This document shows, one piece after another, positions 1 to 7,432 of a stretch of 64,000 nucleotides of DNA. The stretch is from the NCBI RefSeq assembly GCF_014192395.1, contig NZ_JACHXW010000014.1, positions 93,149 through 157,148 of the forward strand, given 5' to 3'. The notes under the pieces were generated by a model, which saw only the letters and a program-made list of their open reading frames with translations, made no database searches and was not told where the DNA came from. The first letter of the stretch is position 1. Each line of letters opens with the position of its first letter. The DNA comes from Paenibacillus endophyticus (GTDB lineage Bacteria > Bacillota > Bacilli > Paenibacillales > Paenibacillaceae). The position numbers were made by a program, and so were the translations under genes.

Positions 1-683
1 TCCTCTGTGAAACGAAGCGTTGGTCCGGCTGCGTTCAAGGAGCCAATCACTCGATTCTCATATGAAAATATGGGAGCTGCTATGCCGGTCGTCCCTTCCG
101 TCGCTTCGCCTTCGGTAACGGCATAGCCTTGTCTATAAATCGTTGAAATATCTTCCTCGATATAAGCTTTTGTCAACGGCTTAAGGGACTGAACGCTCCC
201 CCAGTCCACCTCATTCAGAATGGATTCCTGCGCTTTCCTTGGCAGATAGGCAAGAATGACCCGATTTGAGGCTCCAATAAAAAGAGGGAGCTTTAGCCCA
301 ATCGGCTCGGATATTTTGAGTATTTGCGGAGAATCTACCGAATCGATATAGACCCCTTCCGCGTTTTCCCTCGTGGCCAAATAAACCGTTTCCTTCGTCT
401 TCTGGGAAAGCTCCTCCATGAACGGCCTCGCTACCGTGCGCAGCATGAGGCTGTCCCACATGAGGAAGCCGTATTTCATGATAGACAGGCCTAGCTTGTA
501 CTTCTTCGTTCTCGCATTCTGGGCGACAAATCCATGCTCCATTAAGGAACCCAATATGCGGTGTACGCTTTGCACAGGCATTCCCAGCTCCCTGCTCATT
601 TCGGTAACGCTTAATTCCTTCTCCTTCCCTTGCGGCAGCAGAAGGTCAAGCAGCTGTATCGCCTTTGAAATAACGCCTGACAT
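1..683 (-). CDS. IclR-family transcriptional regulator, 3' end cut by window edge
   Basis: The frame is open from an ATG at 681-683 (ribosome site GAGGAAG six bases upstream) to the left edge, giving the first 227 residues. The N-terminus has the IclR winged helix-turn-helix (AIQLLDLLL, then MSRELGMPVQSVHRILGSL, then GFVAQNARTKKYKLGL). The effector-binding domain follows, with the characteristic stretches GASNRVILAYLP, GYAVTEGEATEG and GIAAPIF, and is still running at the edge (TLRFTE). IclR proteins are dimeric regulators of catabolic operons that bind a small ligand in the C-terminal domain. The target and effector cannot be read from this window. The downstream end is missing, so whether it is co-transcribed with another gene is unknown. 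Confidence 0.92.
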   Translation of the reverse strand, partial: MSGVISKAIQLLDLLLPQGKEKELSVTEMSRELGMPVQSVHRILGSLMEHGFVAQNARTKKYKLGLSIMKYGFLMWDSLMLRTVARPFMEELSQKTKETVYLATRENAEGVYIDSVDSPQILKISEPIGLKLPLFIGASNRVILAYLPRKAQESILNEVDWGSVQSLKPLTKAYIEEDISTIYRQGYAVTEGEATEGTTGIAAPIFSYENRVIGSLNAAGPTLRFTE

Positions 684-791
684 CGTAAGCTTCCTCTCTC
701 TTCTTCGAACGGTTTGCCCCTACAGCAAAAAGTCCCGCTCGCTATATGTTCGGGACTCTGGCTCTTCTTGCTCGATGTAGTTAATCGGCCT

Positions 792-1205
792 TTATTCCGC
801 CGGGTATGGCTTCCTGCCGGCGAAGCCGTCATGCAGGCCATGGTAATGGCTGACCCGCTCTTCGCCCTCTTTCCAGCAGATGAGGATGTCCTCCCCGTCC
901 AGTACCGATGGGAAATCCATCAAGCCGGGATTGATCATTTTCAGCTGTACCCCTTTGCGGGCAAAATTATCAATGAGCAGGTCTGCCTCCATTTTCATAA
1001 ATTCAAGCTGGCTTTCCTGCTCAAAAAATGGATCCCTGCTGCCATGGCCGGAAGCTGAGGCATGCTCCAAAGCGGCTCTTTCCTTCTGATAGTCCACATA
1101 TTTGTCCTCGAATTGCGCCGTCAGCTGCTGAAGTTGCCGCAAGGCCGCTAGAAGTTCTGGCAACAGCTCGTTAGCCTCGCTTAGTGTAAAGGTTCTGTTC
1201 CCCAT
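792..1205 (-). CDS. DUF2203 family protein
   Basis: This is a 137-residue soluble protein. It starts FTLSEANELLPELLAAL, has a predicted coiled-coil helix around residues 20-75, and ends with the family signature: GVQLKMINPGLMDFPSVLDG, then ILICWKEGE, then HDGFAGRKPYP. This pattern of N-terminal helical hairpin plus C-terminal LDPGLxDFP...CWxxGE matches DUF2203, a widespread family without an assigned biochemical function. The length is normal. The start is an ATG with a GGAGTGAG-like ribosome site. It is not clearly in an operon with the IclR gene downstream (108 bp gap). Confidence 0.85.
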   Translation of the reverse strand: MGNRTFTLSEANELLPELLAALRQLQQLTAQFEDKYVDYQKERAALEHASASGHGSRDPFFEQESQLEFMKMEADLLIDNFARKGVQLKMINPGLMDFPSVLDGEDILICWKEGEERVSHYHGLHDGFAGRKPYPAE

Positions 1206-1294
1206 CCATCACTCACTCCTCATCCGCTAACCGCTCAGTATCTTATCCATCTTAAGTATGATACTTGTTCCAGCTTATTGATTAAGTGTAACCA

Positions 1295-2254
1295 TTATAG
1301 GCTTGTGCGTGCAAGCTCAGGCACCAGACGGTCTAAACCGATCGCGCTAATCAGCAGCCGTTCCCTGCGCCGACTGAGCAGCCGATTAGGCCAATCGACA
1401 AAGCCGCCGTCACCGATCGTATAGTTATTGCCGTTAATGACTGTTTTTATCGTGAATTGAAGCCCCTTGTAATATTCATTGTTTTCCTCAGAGGGGGACA
1501 CGGATAACGTTGCCTGTATCCCATGCTCTCTGCCGTATTCCACAATCCGCTCAATGAGCCCATCGGAGTCCTTATATCCCTGCCTAGCGCAGAGCACAAT
1601 CTCAATATCGGACCGGAACAGCTTGCGGAAAAGGGCTTGATACACGATTGCCTGCTCCAAGAACGCTTGTTTCTCAAAGGAATACGATCCGTTATCCTTG
1701 CCTGAGGTGACTAGACAAAAGACATGGAAATGCGGCAGCATGCCAGGAGCATTGCCGAGGCTTTGGGCTCTAATATGCCTGTGGGTCGTGCTGAATCTTA
1801 AAAAGCTGCTCTCGTTGTCCGCTTTTCCCGATTTCAGCAAATGGGCAACATGCAGCGCCAGCAGATTGGTTGCATCGGCAACGATCTCCGTGCCCCTTAA
1901 TGCCGATATCACTTTATTCTGGTCAACCGTAGCGATTACCGAGCAGGAACCGAGAGGAGCGGCAGGCGATAGCTGTACGGCGGAAAAGGATTGCTCACTC
2001 GCAATTCGCAGCGTATCGAGCTCCAGCTGTTTCAGCGTCAAGGGGTCGGCCTCTGCTGGGTGAACGAATCGATTGGATTCGTATTTCTTCAACAATTCCT
2101 TTGGCGTTGTCTGCTTCGTTTTCTCCCTGAAAACCTCCATCAGCAGACCATTCAGATCCGATGCCGGTATGCGTTCCGCCAACATCTCAATCACTTTATC
2201 ATGGCCCAGTTCGCGCATAATGCGGTGAAGGTTAGGCGAATCTTCCTTTTTCAT
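1295..2254 (-). CDS. conserved hypothetical protein, 319 aa, unknown function
   Basis: I do not recognise the family with confidence. The ATG has a strong AAAGGAGAT ribosome site, which supports a real gene. The N-terminal 60 residues are helical (MRELGHDKVIEMLAERIP). The central and C-terminal parts look like a mixed alpha/beta fold with the stretches IATVDQNKVISALRGTEIVAD, IEIVLCARQGYKDSDGLIERIV and IGDGGFVDWPNRLLSRRRERLLISAIGL. The glycine-rich GDGGFVDW segment and the LxxALRGTE stretch faintly recall class II aminoacyl-tRNA-synthetase-like proteins such as HisZ, but this is a resemblance by eye only. No signal peptide or membrane segment is visible. It is divergent from the RNA-ligase-like gene at 2430. 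Confidence 0.7.
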   Translation of the reverse strand: MKKEDSPNLHRIMRELGHDKVIEMLAERIPASDLNGLLMEVFREKTKQTTPKELLKKYESNRFVHPAEADPLTLKQLELDTLRIASEQSFSAVQLSPAAPLGSCSVIATVDQNKVISALRGTEIVADATNLLALHVAHLLKSGKADNESSFLRFSTTHRHIRAQSLGNAPGMLPHFHVFCLVTSGKDNGSYSFEKQAFLEQAIVYQALFRKLFRSDIEIVLCARQGYKDSDGLIERIVEYGREHGIQATLSVSPSEENNEYYKGLQFTIKTVINGNNYTIGDGGFVDWPNRLLSRRRERLLISAIGLDRLVPELARTSL

Positions 2255-2342
2255 ACAATATCTCCTTTGGATGGCCTTCTATTTTGTTCTCTCCGCCTGC
2301 GCAGCTCATTCATTAGTTCAACTTATATAGGTTAAAGAGGAC

Positions 2343-2370
2343 TTGTTCCGTTTATAACGAACTGTACAAT
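2343..2370 (+). promoter_or_regulatory. possible sigma-A promoter for the RNA-ligase-like gene
   Basis: A TTGTTC hexamer at 2343-2348 is separated by 16 bp from TACAAT at 2365-2370, about 60 bp before the ATG at 2430, whose ribosome site is TAGGAG. The spacing is one base short of optimal. No operator is recognisable. Confidence 0.4.
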
Positions 2371-2429
2371 AACTGTCTTTTCAAATAAAGTGTGGGTGGA
2401 ATGGATAAATCACTTAGGAGCTGAACGCT

Positions 2430-3209
2430 ATGGATATAAAAAAACTAAACTCATTAACCAAGTATCCCAGTATTCTAACCTACCATCGCCTTGGCGAGAA
2501 AGGGCGACTAACTGAGACATTAACGGAAGAAAACGGGCATCTGCATGAATCGGAACTAGTTTACTTGTATGAGAAAGTTGACGGAGAGAACGCTAGAATC
2601 ATTTTTTTCAAAACGGACAAAGGGGATAGCGATTATTTAATTGGATCAAGGGAAGAGCTCTTGTATGCAAAAGGTGATCGCATCGGCAACCCGTACGGCA
2701 ATATCGCAGACTTTCTCAAACCGATAGCCGAGAAGCTGCTGAACAGCATCTTCTCGGGCAATGATTGGGCGCTGACCGTCATTTATCAAGAATCGTACGG
2801 CGGGAAAACAAAGGCTGCCAAAAATTATACGGCTAGCAAAACGCAGCATTATCGATTTTTTGATGTTTTCTCCATAAACAAAGCTGAGCTGGATCATCTC
2901 CTAGCCTTGCCTCAGGAAAAAATCGCCGAATGGCGCGATCACGGCCACCAGCCCTTCTACAAGGAAGAAGAGAAAACAGCGTTTGTGCAGCGCCTGGAAT
3001 TAGACGCCGCACCGTTGTTGTCAGAGAAGCCTGGCCTAGACTTTCCGCGGACGATCGCGGACACTTATGCCTATTTGAAGGAATTCGAGCATACGCGGGT
3101 CGGCATGGATGCCGCTGGCCGGTCAGAAGGCATCATCGCCCGCTCCTCCGATCGGAAGCATATTCGCAAAATTAGATTCGAAGATTATGAAAGAACGCTT
3201 AGAACATAG
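2430..3209 (+). CDS. RNA-ligase-like nucleotidyltransferase
   Basis: This is a 259-residue soluble protein of the covalent nucleotidyltransferase (RNA ligase / DNA ligase) superfamily. Motif I is YEKVDGEN near residue 50, where the Lys would take up AMP. A motif III-like FFDVF lies near residue 145, motif IV is SEGIIAR near residue 232, and motif V is RKIRFEDY near residue 246. These match the RNA_ligase family and its usual order. There is no OB-fold or helicase extension, so the protein is a minimal catalytic domain. It is the only plus-strand gene in the window and is divergent from the 319-residue hypothetical gene. The substrate (nicked RNA, tRNA or a small molecule) cannot be inferred. 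Stand-alone copies in bacilli are often annotated only as RNA ligase family protein. Confidence 0.82.
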   Translation: MDIKKLNSLTKYPSILTYHRLGEKGRLTETLTEENGHLHESELVYLYEKVDGENARIIFFKTDKGDSDYLIGSREELLYAKGDRIGNPYGNIADFLKPIAEKLLNSIFSGNDWALTVIYQESYGGKTKAAKNYTASKTQHYRFFDVFSINKAELDHLLALPQEKIAEWRDHGHQPFYKEEEKTAFVQRLELDAAPLLSEKPGLDFPRTIADTYAYLKEFEHTRVGMDAAGRSEGIIARSSDRKHIRKIRFEDYERTLRT

Positions 3210-3222
3210 TAGTCGGATTGAA

Positions 3223-3807
3223 CTAAAATTCGAATCCCCTAACCTTTGCAAAAACCATCGTGTCCCGGAGAGAGCCGTCGACAGCCGCTTTCTCCTTGCG
3301 AAGAATACCTTCGCGTGTATATCCGCTACGCTCCGCAACCTTCGCGCTTCGAATATTTCGCGCATCGCATCTAATTTCGATTCGGTTTGCTGCAAGCTCT
3401 TGAATGGCAAAGCCGGTTATCGCTTCAACCGCTTCCGATATATACCCCATCCCGCTGCATGAGGTTCGAACCCAGTAGCCGATTTCAAACTTTCGCGCCT
3501 CCCAATCTATTCGATGAAGACCGCTGCTCCCAACCAATTCGCCCGTATCCTTGAGAAACAGCAGCAGCATGAGATCCGTTCGCTCCAAGTATCTTAATCT
3601 GGCCTTTCTAATGACGAGCTCGGAATCCTCCATAGTCGGGATATGCTCTGCCCATGGCATCCAAGGCAGTAAGGCAGTCCGGCTTTCAATTACGGCATTG
3701 TTTAATGGAGCGCCGTCTCCCCATAAAGGTGCACGAATGAGCAGACGGCTGCTTTCAAAGCTCTCAGGAACCGGCAGAAGCAAAGGGTTCATGTTAATTC
3801 CGCTCAT
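3223..3807 (-). CDS. GNAT N-acetyltransferase, RimJ/RimL-like
   Basis: This is a 194-residue protein with the RimJ/RimL layout: ESSRLLIRAPLWGDGAPL at the start, FLKDTGELVGSSGLHRID, then IGYWVRTSCSGMGYISEAV as the acetyl-CoA-binding motif region, and NIRSAKVAERSGYTREG near the end. Such enzymes acetylate N-terminal amines or small-molecule amines using acetyl-CoA. The usual Q/RxxGxG/A motif is weakened to TSCSGMGY, so activity is likely but the cofactor loop is not textbook. The ATG is one base downstream of the stop of the preceding GNAT gene, and its AGGAGGAG ribosome site lies inside that gene. The two are therefore almost certainly translationally coupled. Confidence 0.88.
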   Translation of the reverse strand: MSGINMNPLLLPVPESFESSRLLIRAPLWGDGAPLNNAVIESRTALLPWMPWAEHIPTMEDSELVIRKARLRYLERTDLMLLLFLKDTGELVGSSGLHRIDWEARKFEIGYWVRTSCSGMGYISEAVEAITGFAIQELAANRIEIRCDARNIRSAKVAERSGYTREGILRKEKAAVDGSLRDTMVFAKVRGFEF

Positions 3808-3808
3808 T

Positions 3809-4339
3809 CTACTCCTCCTTTTTAGGCTGTTGATTTAACAGCTTATAATAATAAACCGTGTCATGAAGCTCTCCATTCGCCGACATCGCATATTGAGGAA
3901 TTCTTCCTGCTTCCATGTAGCCAATGGAGCGATAAAGCAGATTAGAGGGATCCTCAGCACGAGTATCCAGCACTATCAGAATGCGGCTTTCGGCTATCGC
4001 GCGCGCTTCCGCTTCCGCCATCAGCAATTGTCCAATCCCTCTCCGGCGGGCGCTCGGGTGAACCATAAGCTTGGCAATCTCAGCACGATGCATGCCATTC
4101 GGCTTTGAACATAGATGCAGCTGTATGGACCCGACAGTCTCGCCGTTCCGCTCCACAATCCACAGCACGACATCGTCATTCATCACATCCGACCAATAGG
4201 ACAGCGCATCTTTATGGCTTAACGGCGGTAAAAAACCGATGGACGCACCTTCATTCACAACTGCTATCAACATTTCTGCCAGCTTCTTCAGTCCACTCTC
4301 TGTCATTTCAGATAGTTCACTTACGGTATGCTCAGTCAA
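3809..4339 (-). CDS. GNAT family N-acetyltransferase
   Basis: This is a 176-residue protein with a clear GNAT core: VLWIVERNGETVGSIQLHL, then IAKLMVHPSARRRGIGQLLMAEAE carrying the R-R-x-G-I-G acetyl-CoA loop, then LDTRAEDPSNLLYRSIGYMEAG. The start is a TTG preceded by GGGAGGG, and no in-frame ATG is better placed. It is the first gene of a two-gene unit with another GNAT immediately downstream. The substrate is unknown. Related single-domain enzymes commonly modify amino acids, antibiotics or polyamines. Confidence 0.86.
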   Translation of the reverse strand: MTEHTVSELSEMTESGLKKLAEMLIAVVNEGASIGFLPPLSHKDALSYWSDVMNDDVVLWIVERNGETVGSIQLHLCSKPNGMHRAEIAKLMVHPSARRRGIGQLLMAEAEARAIAESRILIVLDTRAEDPSNLLYRSIGYMEAGRIPQYAMSANGELHDTVYYYKLLNQQPKKEE

Positions 4340-4445
4340 TGGCCCATTCCCTCCCGGAAAATATAGGATAATTGATATATGAAACGCCTGTTTTATTAAT
4401 ATAAACCATATAATACCACACGAATGGGTAGACCATAAACGCTTA

Positions 4446-4482
4446 TCAAAAATGCCCTTAAGATCACATAGATCCTAAGGGC
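4446..4482 (-). terminator. Rho-independent terminator after the HlyD-like gene
   Basis: On the minus strand the sequence GCCCTTAGGATC, a five-base loop and GATCTTAAGGGC form a nearly perfect 12-bp stem at 4454-4482. It is followed by ATTTTTG, about 36 bp after the stop of the adaptor gene. This closes the 8879-4518 transport operon. Confidence 0.85.
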
Positions 4483-4517
4483 TGGTGTTTATCCATTATT
4501 GCCGCCGAGTGCAATCT

Positions 4518-5657
4518 TTAAGAAGGCTGCATGCGAATCTTATCCCCTTCCTGCAAAGGCTCGCTGCTCTCCATAATGATTTGCTCCTCCTCGAACATCT
4601 CTCCTGTAATGGCAGATTGCGATTCATTGCTATCCACGACTGTGATGTACATTTTCCGGACATAAAAGGCATTGCCTAAAGGCCCTGCCTTCTGCTCCAA
4701 GCCAAACACATACTTTTTGCCGTTTTCGTCGTGGATTGCGGAAGGGGAGATGAGAAGCATATCCTCCACACTTTGCGTCAAAATAACCTTTGCTTTCATG
4801 CCTTCCTTTACGCTATGATCCTCAATCGAAATCTGAAGCCTTTTCATTGGTATTCTTGCAGTCACGCCATCGCCATCCCCATTGCTCGGCACGCCTGCCT
4901 CATCATCCTGAATCGTTGCTACCCGACCTATGATTTGCCTAGCTTTCTCCTCGTCCACTAGCAGGTCCATCTCATCTCCTGCCTTCAATGAAGCAACGGC
5001 GGGATCAGGAAGATACAGCTCTAGCTCCAAACCAAGGCTTTGACTCGCTACGAGCACATCCGGCTCTCCTGTTGATGGGAAGCCTTCCATGGCGTTTACC
5101 TTTGTGACGACACCGTCAAAAGGAGCGATCAGCTTAGCGTTCTCCAGCAAGCTATCCTGCAATTTCTGGATTCTGCGCTGCTGGATATCGATATCAATCT
5201 CATAGCTCTTATAAGCATTTGTTGCGTCATTAATCGCTTTTGTATCCTCGCCTTGCTTAGCCTCTATGACGGCATACTGCAAGCTATCTTTGGTCAGCTT
5301 CAGCTTGGACAGAATGGCTTGTTCATCTAGGAGCTGCTGTTCCATTTCCTTCCCATCATAGGCGATAAGCTCCTGTCCCTTTTGGACAACATCACCTTGC
5401 TTGACGGCAACCTTCTCCACTTTCCAGCCGGATTGGCTGCTCAATGCCTTTTCTACCTTCCATTTCAATACACCGGTGCTTTCATATTCATGGTTGAGAT
5501 TTCCCCGAATCACAGAGGCCAAAGTGACCTTAGGCAATGTTAATGACATTAATGTTTGACTGAATAAGGTGAAACCGATCAATATCAAGGTAAACACGCC
5601 TGAGACGACAGCGATTGTTTTCTTGCGTTTGTTAAGCTGTATTTCCACGATCATCAC
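4518..5657 (-). CDS. HlyD/MacA-type periplasmic-adaptor-like membrane fusion protein
   Basis: This is a 379-residue protein with one N-terminal membrane anchor (residues about 12-34). It has the adaptor layout: barrel-sandwich halves around GWKVEKVAVKQGDVVQKGQEL and LIAPFDGVVTKV, a helical hairpin between them (about 105-170), then beta-barrel and C-terminal parts (VKEGMKAKVILTQ, LLISPSAIHDENGKKYVFGL). Adaptors of this kind normally bridge an efflux pump to the outside. Here the gene sits 12 bp after two CUT1 sugar-importer permeases and no exporter is nearby, so its partner is unclear. The start is a GTG at 5657 or the ATG directly after it; the ribosome site is weak, which suggests coupling to the upstream gene. 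Confidence 0.85.
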   Translation of the reverse strand: MMIVEIQLNKRKKTIAVVSGVFTLILIGFTLFSQTLMSLTLPKVTLASVIRGNLNHEYESTGVLKWKVEKALSSQSGWKVEKVAVKQGDVVQKGQELIAYDGKEMEQQLLDEQAILSKLKLTKDSLQYAVIEAKQGEDTKAINDATNAYKSYEIDIDIQQRRIQKLQDSLLENAKLIAPFDGVVTKVNAMEGFPSTGEPDVLVASQSLGLELELYLPDPAVASLKAGDEMDLLVDEEKARQIIGRVATIQDDEAGVPSNGDGDGVTARIPMKRLQISIEDHSVKEGMKAKVILTQSVEDMLLISPSAIHDENGKKYVFGLEQKAGPLGNAFYVRKMYITVVDSNESQSAITGEMFEEEQIIMESSEPLQEGDKIRMQPS

Positions 5658-5669
5658 CCCGTGATTGGA

Positions 5670-6548
5670 CTACCCTTTGATGCCCGACATTTGAATCCCT
5701 TCAATAAAGTAGGACTCTGCGTATAGAAACAGCAAGATCATAGGCGTCATGTACAATACCGAAGCAGCAAACGCGACGCCGCGTGCTCCCTCGTTAATTC
5801 TAGACAAATACAAGGACAAAGGCTGCTTGAAGGCATCCTCTAGAAAAATGAGCGGCTGCTCCACCATATTCCAATGGTCAACGAACAACAGTACGGTCAA
5901 TGCTGCCATTCCTGGCTTAATCAGGGGAAGCATAATGGAATAAAAAATCCGCAATGGACCAGCGCCGTCAATCTTGGCAGCCTCCAAATAAGCGTAAGGA
6001 ATATGAAGCATGAACTGCCGGAGCATAAACACGCCAAACGCGCCAAATATGCCGGGCAAAATAATGGCAGAAGAGCTGTTCATGAGCCCCAGCCTGCCCG
6101 CAATAATATAATTAGGCACGAGCGTCACTTGAAACGGCATCAGCATCGTCATGACATACACGATAAACAGCTTTTCCCGCCCCCAGAACTTGAGCTTCGC
6201 AAACGCAAAGGCCGCCAACGCAGCTACGGCAACTTGTCCTATAATAATCGGCAGCACGATACATACAGAATTCCAAAACATATGCAGAAACATCGGCTTA
6301 TGAATCAGCACTTCGGCATATTGATCCAATGATACCCAGTCAGGAATCAGCTTCAAGTTGATAAATTCGTTTTTCTCACCCGCTGCAACGTCAACCATCT
6401 TGCCAATCAAATGATAATTATAGTCGATCTCGCTTTCTGCCATGAAAGAGTTCGAGAAGGTGATTATCATCGGAAACAACATAATCAAAGCAAAAGCTCC
6501 CATTATAACCGTTAGCATCGTCTTGCGTAACAAAGCCATTACATCCAT
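5670..6548 (-). CDS. CUT1 carbohydrate ABC transporter permease, MalG type
   Basis: This is an inner-membrane permease with about six helices. The EAA loop that docks on the ATPase is seen as AYLEAAKIDGAGPLRIFYSI, and the C-terminus ends FIEGIQMSGIKG as MalG-type proteins do. An upstream in-frame start would overlap the preceding permease by 26 codons. The ATG at 6546-6548 follows GGGAGGAG and leaves an 8-bp gap, so I chose it; a second ATG three codons later is also possible. There is no ATPase gene in the window, as usual for CUT1 systems that share MsmX-type ATPases. The sugar is unknown. Confidence 0.88.
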   Translation of the reverse strand: MDVMALLRKTMLTVIMGAFALIMLFPMIITFSNSFMAESEIDYNYHLIGKMVDVAAGEKNEFINLKLIPDWVSLDQYAEVLIHKPMFLHMFWNSVCIVLPIIIGQVAVAALAAFAFAKLKFWGREKLFIVYVMTMLMPFQVTLVPNYIIAGRLGLMNSSSAIILPGIFGAFGVFMLRQFMLHIPYAYLEAAKIDGAGPLRIFYSIMLPLIKPGMAALTVLLFVDHWNMVEQPLIFLEDAFKQPLSLYLSRINEGARGVAFAASVLYMTPMILLFLYAESYFIEGIQMSGIKG

Positions 6549-6556
6549 GCTCCTCC

Positions 6557-7432
6557 CTATTCCATATAGCTGCGGAAGCGGCGTTCCAGCATCAGCATCG
6601 CGCTCACAAGCAGAAGAATCGCGCACACCATAAGAGCAGCGGCAGCCGTCAGCTTCTGCACATCCAGCGATAAGAACATATTGTTCATATAATGCTGAAG
6701 CATATAGATGCGGTCATGCGGGTAATCGCCTGCAATGAGATAGGTTTCGCGGAACACCTTGAAGGATTGGATAATCGACATGAGTACAACGAAAACCGTC
6801 GTCGGCGTCAAATACACCCATGTAATATGCCGCCACTTATGAAGCTCACCCGCGCCTTCAATATCCGCCGTTTCATAATAATCCTTCGGAATGCTTTGTA
6901 AACCTGCAAGAAACAAAATAATGTTGTAGCCGACGTTCTTCCATATATAGATCATGATCAACACAAGGATGGAGCCATCCGATTTCATCCAGTCGATTCG
7001 CCCCGCCTGCAAATGCTGCATCCATGCATTCAAGGTCCCGTTCCAATCGAACAGTATTTGCCACATCATCACTATCGAAGCTGCAGGCACGACAAGCGGC
7101 ATAACAAATGCCGTCTGCAGCCAACCCCGAATAAACAATTTCTTATTCAGCAAATGTGCAAAGAGCAGCGACAGCATAATGATAAGCGGCACGCTCACAC
7201 CTGTAAAAAGCAAAGTATTGGAGGCTGCTTTGCGGAACGAGCCGCTGGATAGGACTGCCTGATAATTGTCCAAGCCTACAAAAGAACCATCTATTGTCGT
7301 ATCCTGAACGGAATACAATAAACCAGTCGCAAACGGAAAGAGATAAAAGATAGAAAATCCGATCATGCTGGGCGCGAGAAAGAGGACTGCGGCGAGCCAT
7401 TCCTTGCGCAGATGCCTCGCAAAACTATTCAT
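6557..7432 (-). CDS. CUT1 carbohydrate ABC transporter permease, MalF type
   Basis: This is a 291-residue membrane protein with six predicted helices. The first hydrophobic segment is LFLAPSMIGFSIFYLFPFA, and the EAA-type loop is YYETADIEGAGELHKWRHI. It overlaps the end of the binding-protein gene by 8 bp (its ATG lies inside the TTT-TA-AATGAATAG junction), so translation is coupled. Together with the MalG-type partner it forms the channel of a sugar importer. Confidence 0.9.
   Translation of the reverse strand: MNSFARHLRKEWLAAVLFLAPSMIGFSIFYLFPFATGLLYSVQDTTIDGSFVGLDNYQAVLSSGSFRKAASNTLLFTGVSVPLIIMLSLLFAHLLNKKLFIRGWLQTAFVMPLVVPAASIVMMWQILFDWNGTLNAWMQHLQAGRIDWMKSDGSILVLIMIYIWKNVGYNIILFLAGLQSIPKDYYETADIEGAGELHKWRHITWVYLTPTTVFVVLMSIIQSFKVFRETYLIAGDYPHDRIYMLQHYMNNMFLSLDVQKLTAAAALMVCAILLLVSAMLMLERRFRSYME

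Noticed and set aside
5670..6626. Longer MalG-type permease starting at 6626
   Set aside because: It would overlap the preceding gene by about 70 bp and add 26 residues unlike the family; the start at 6548 has a ribosome site.
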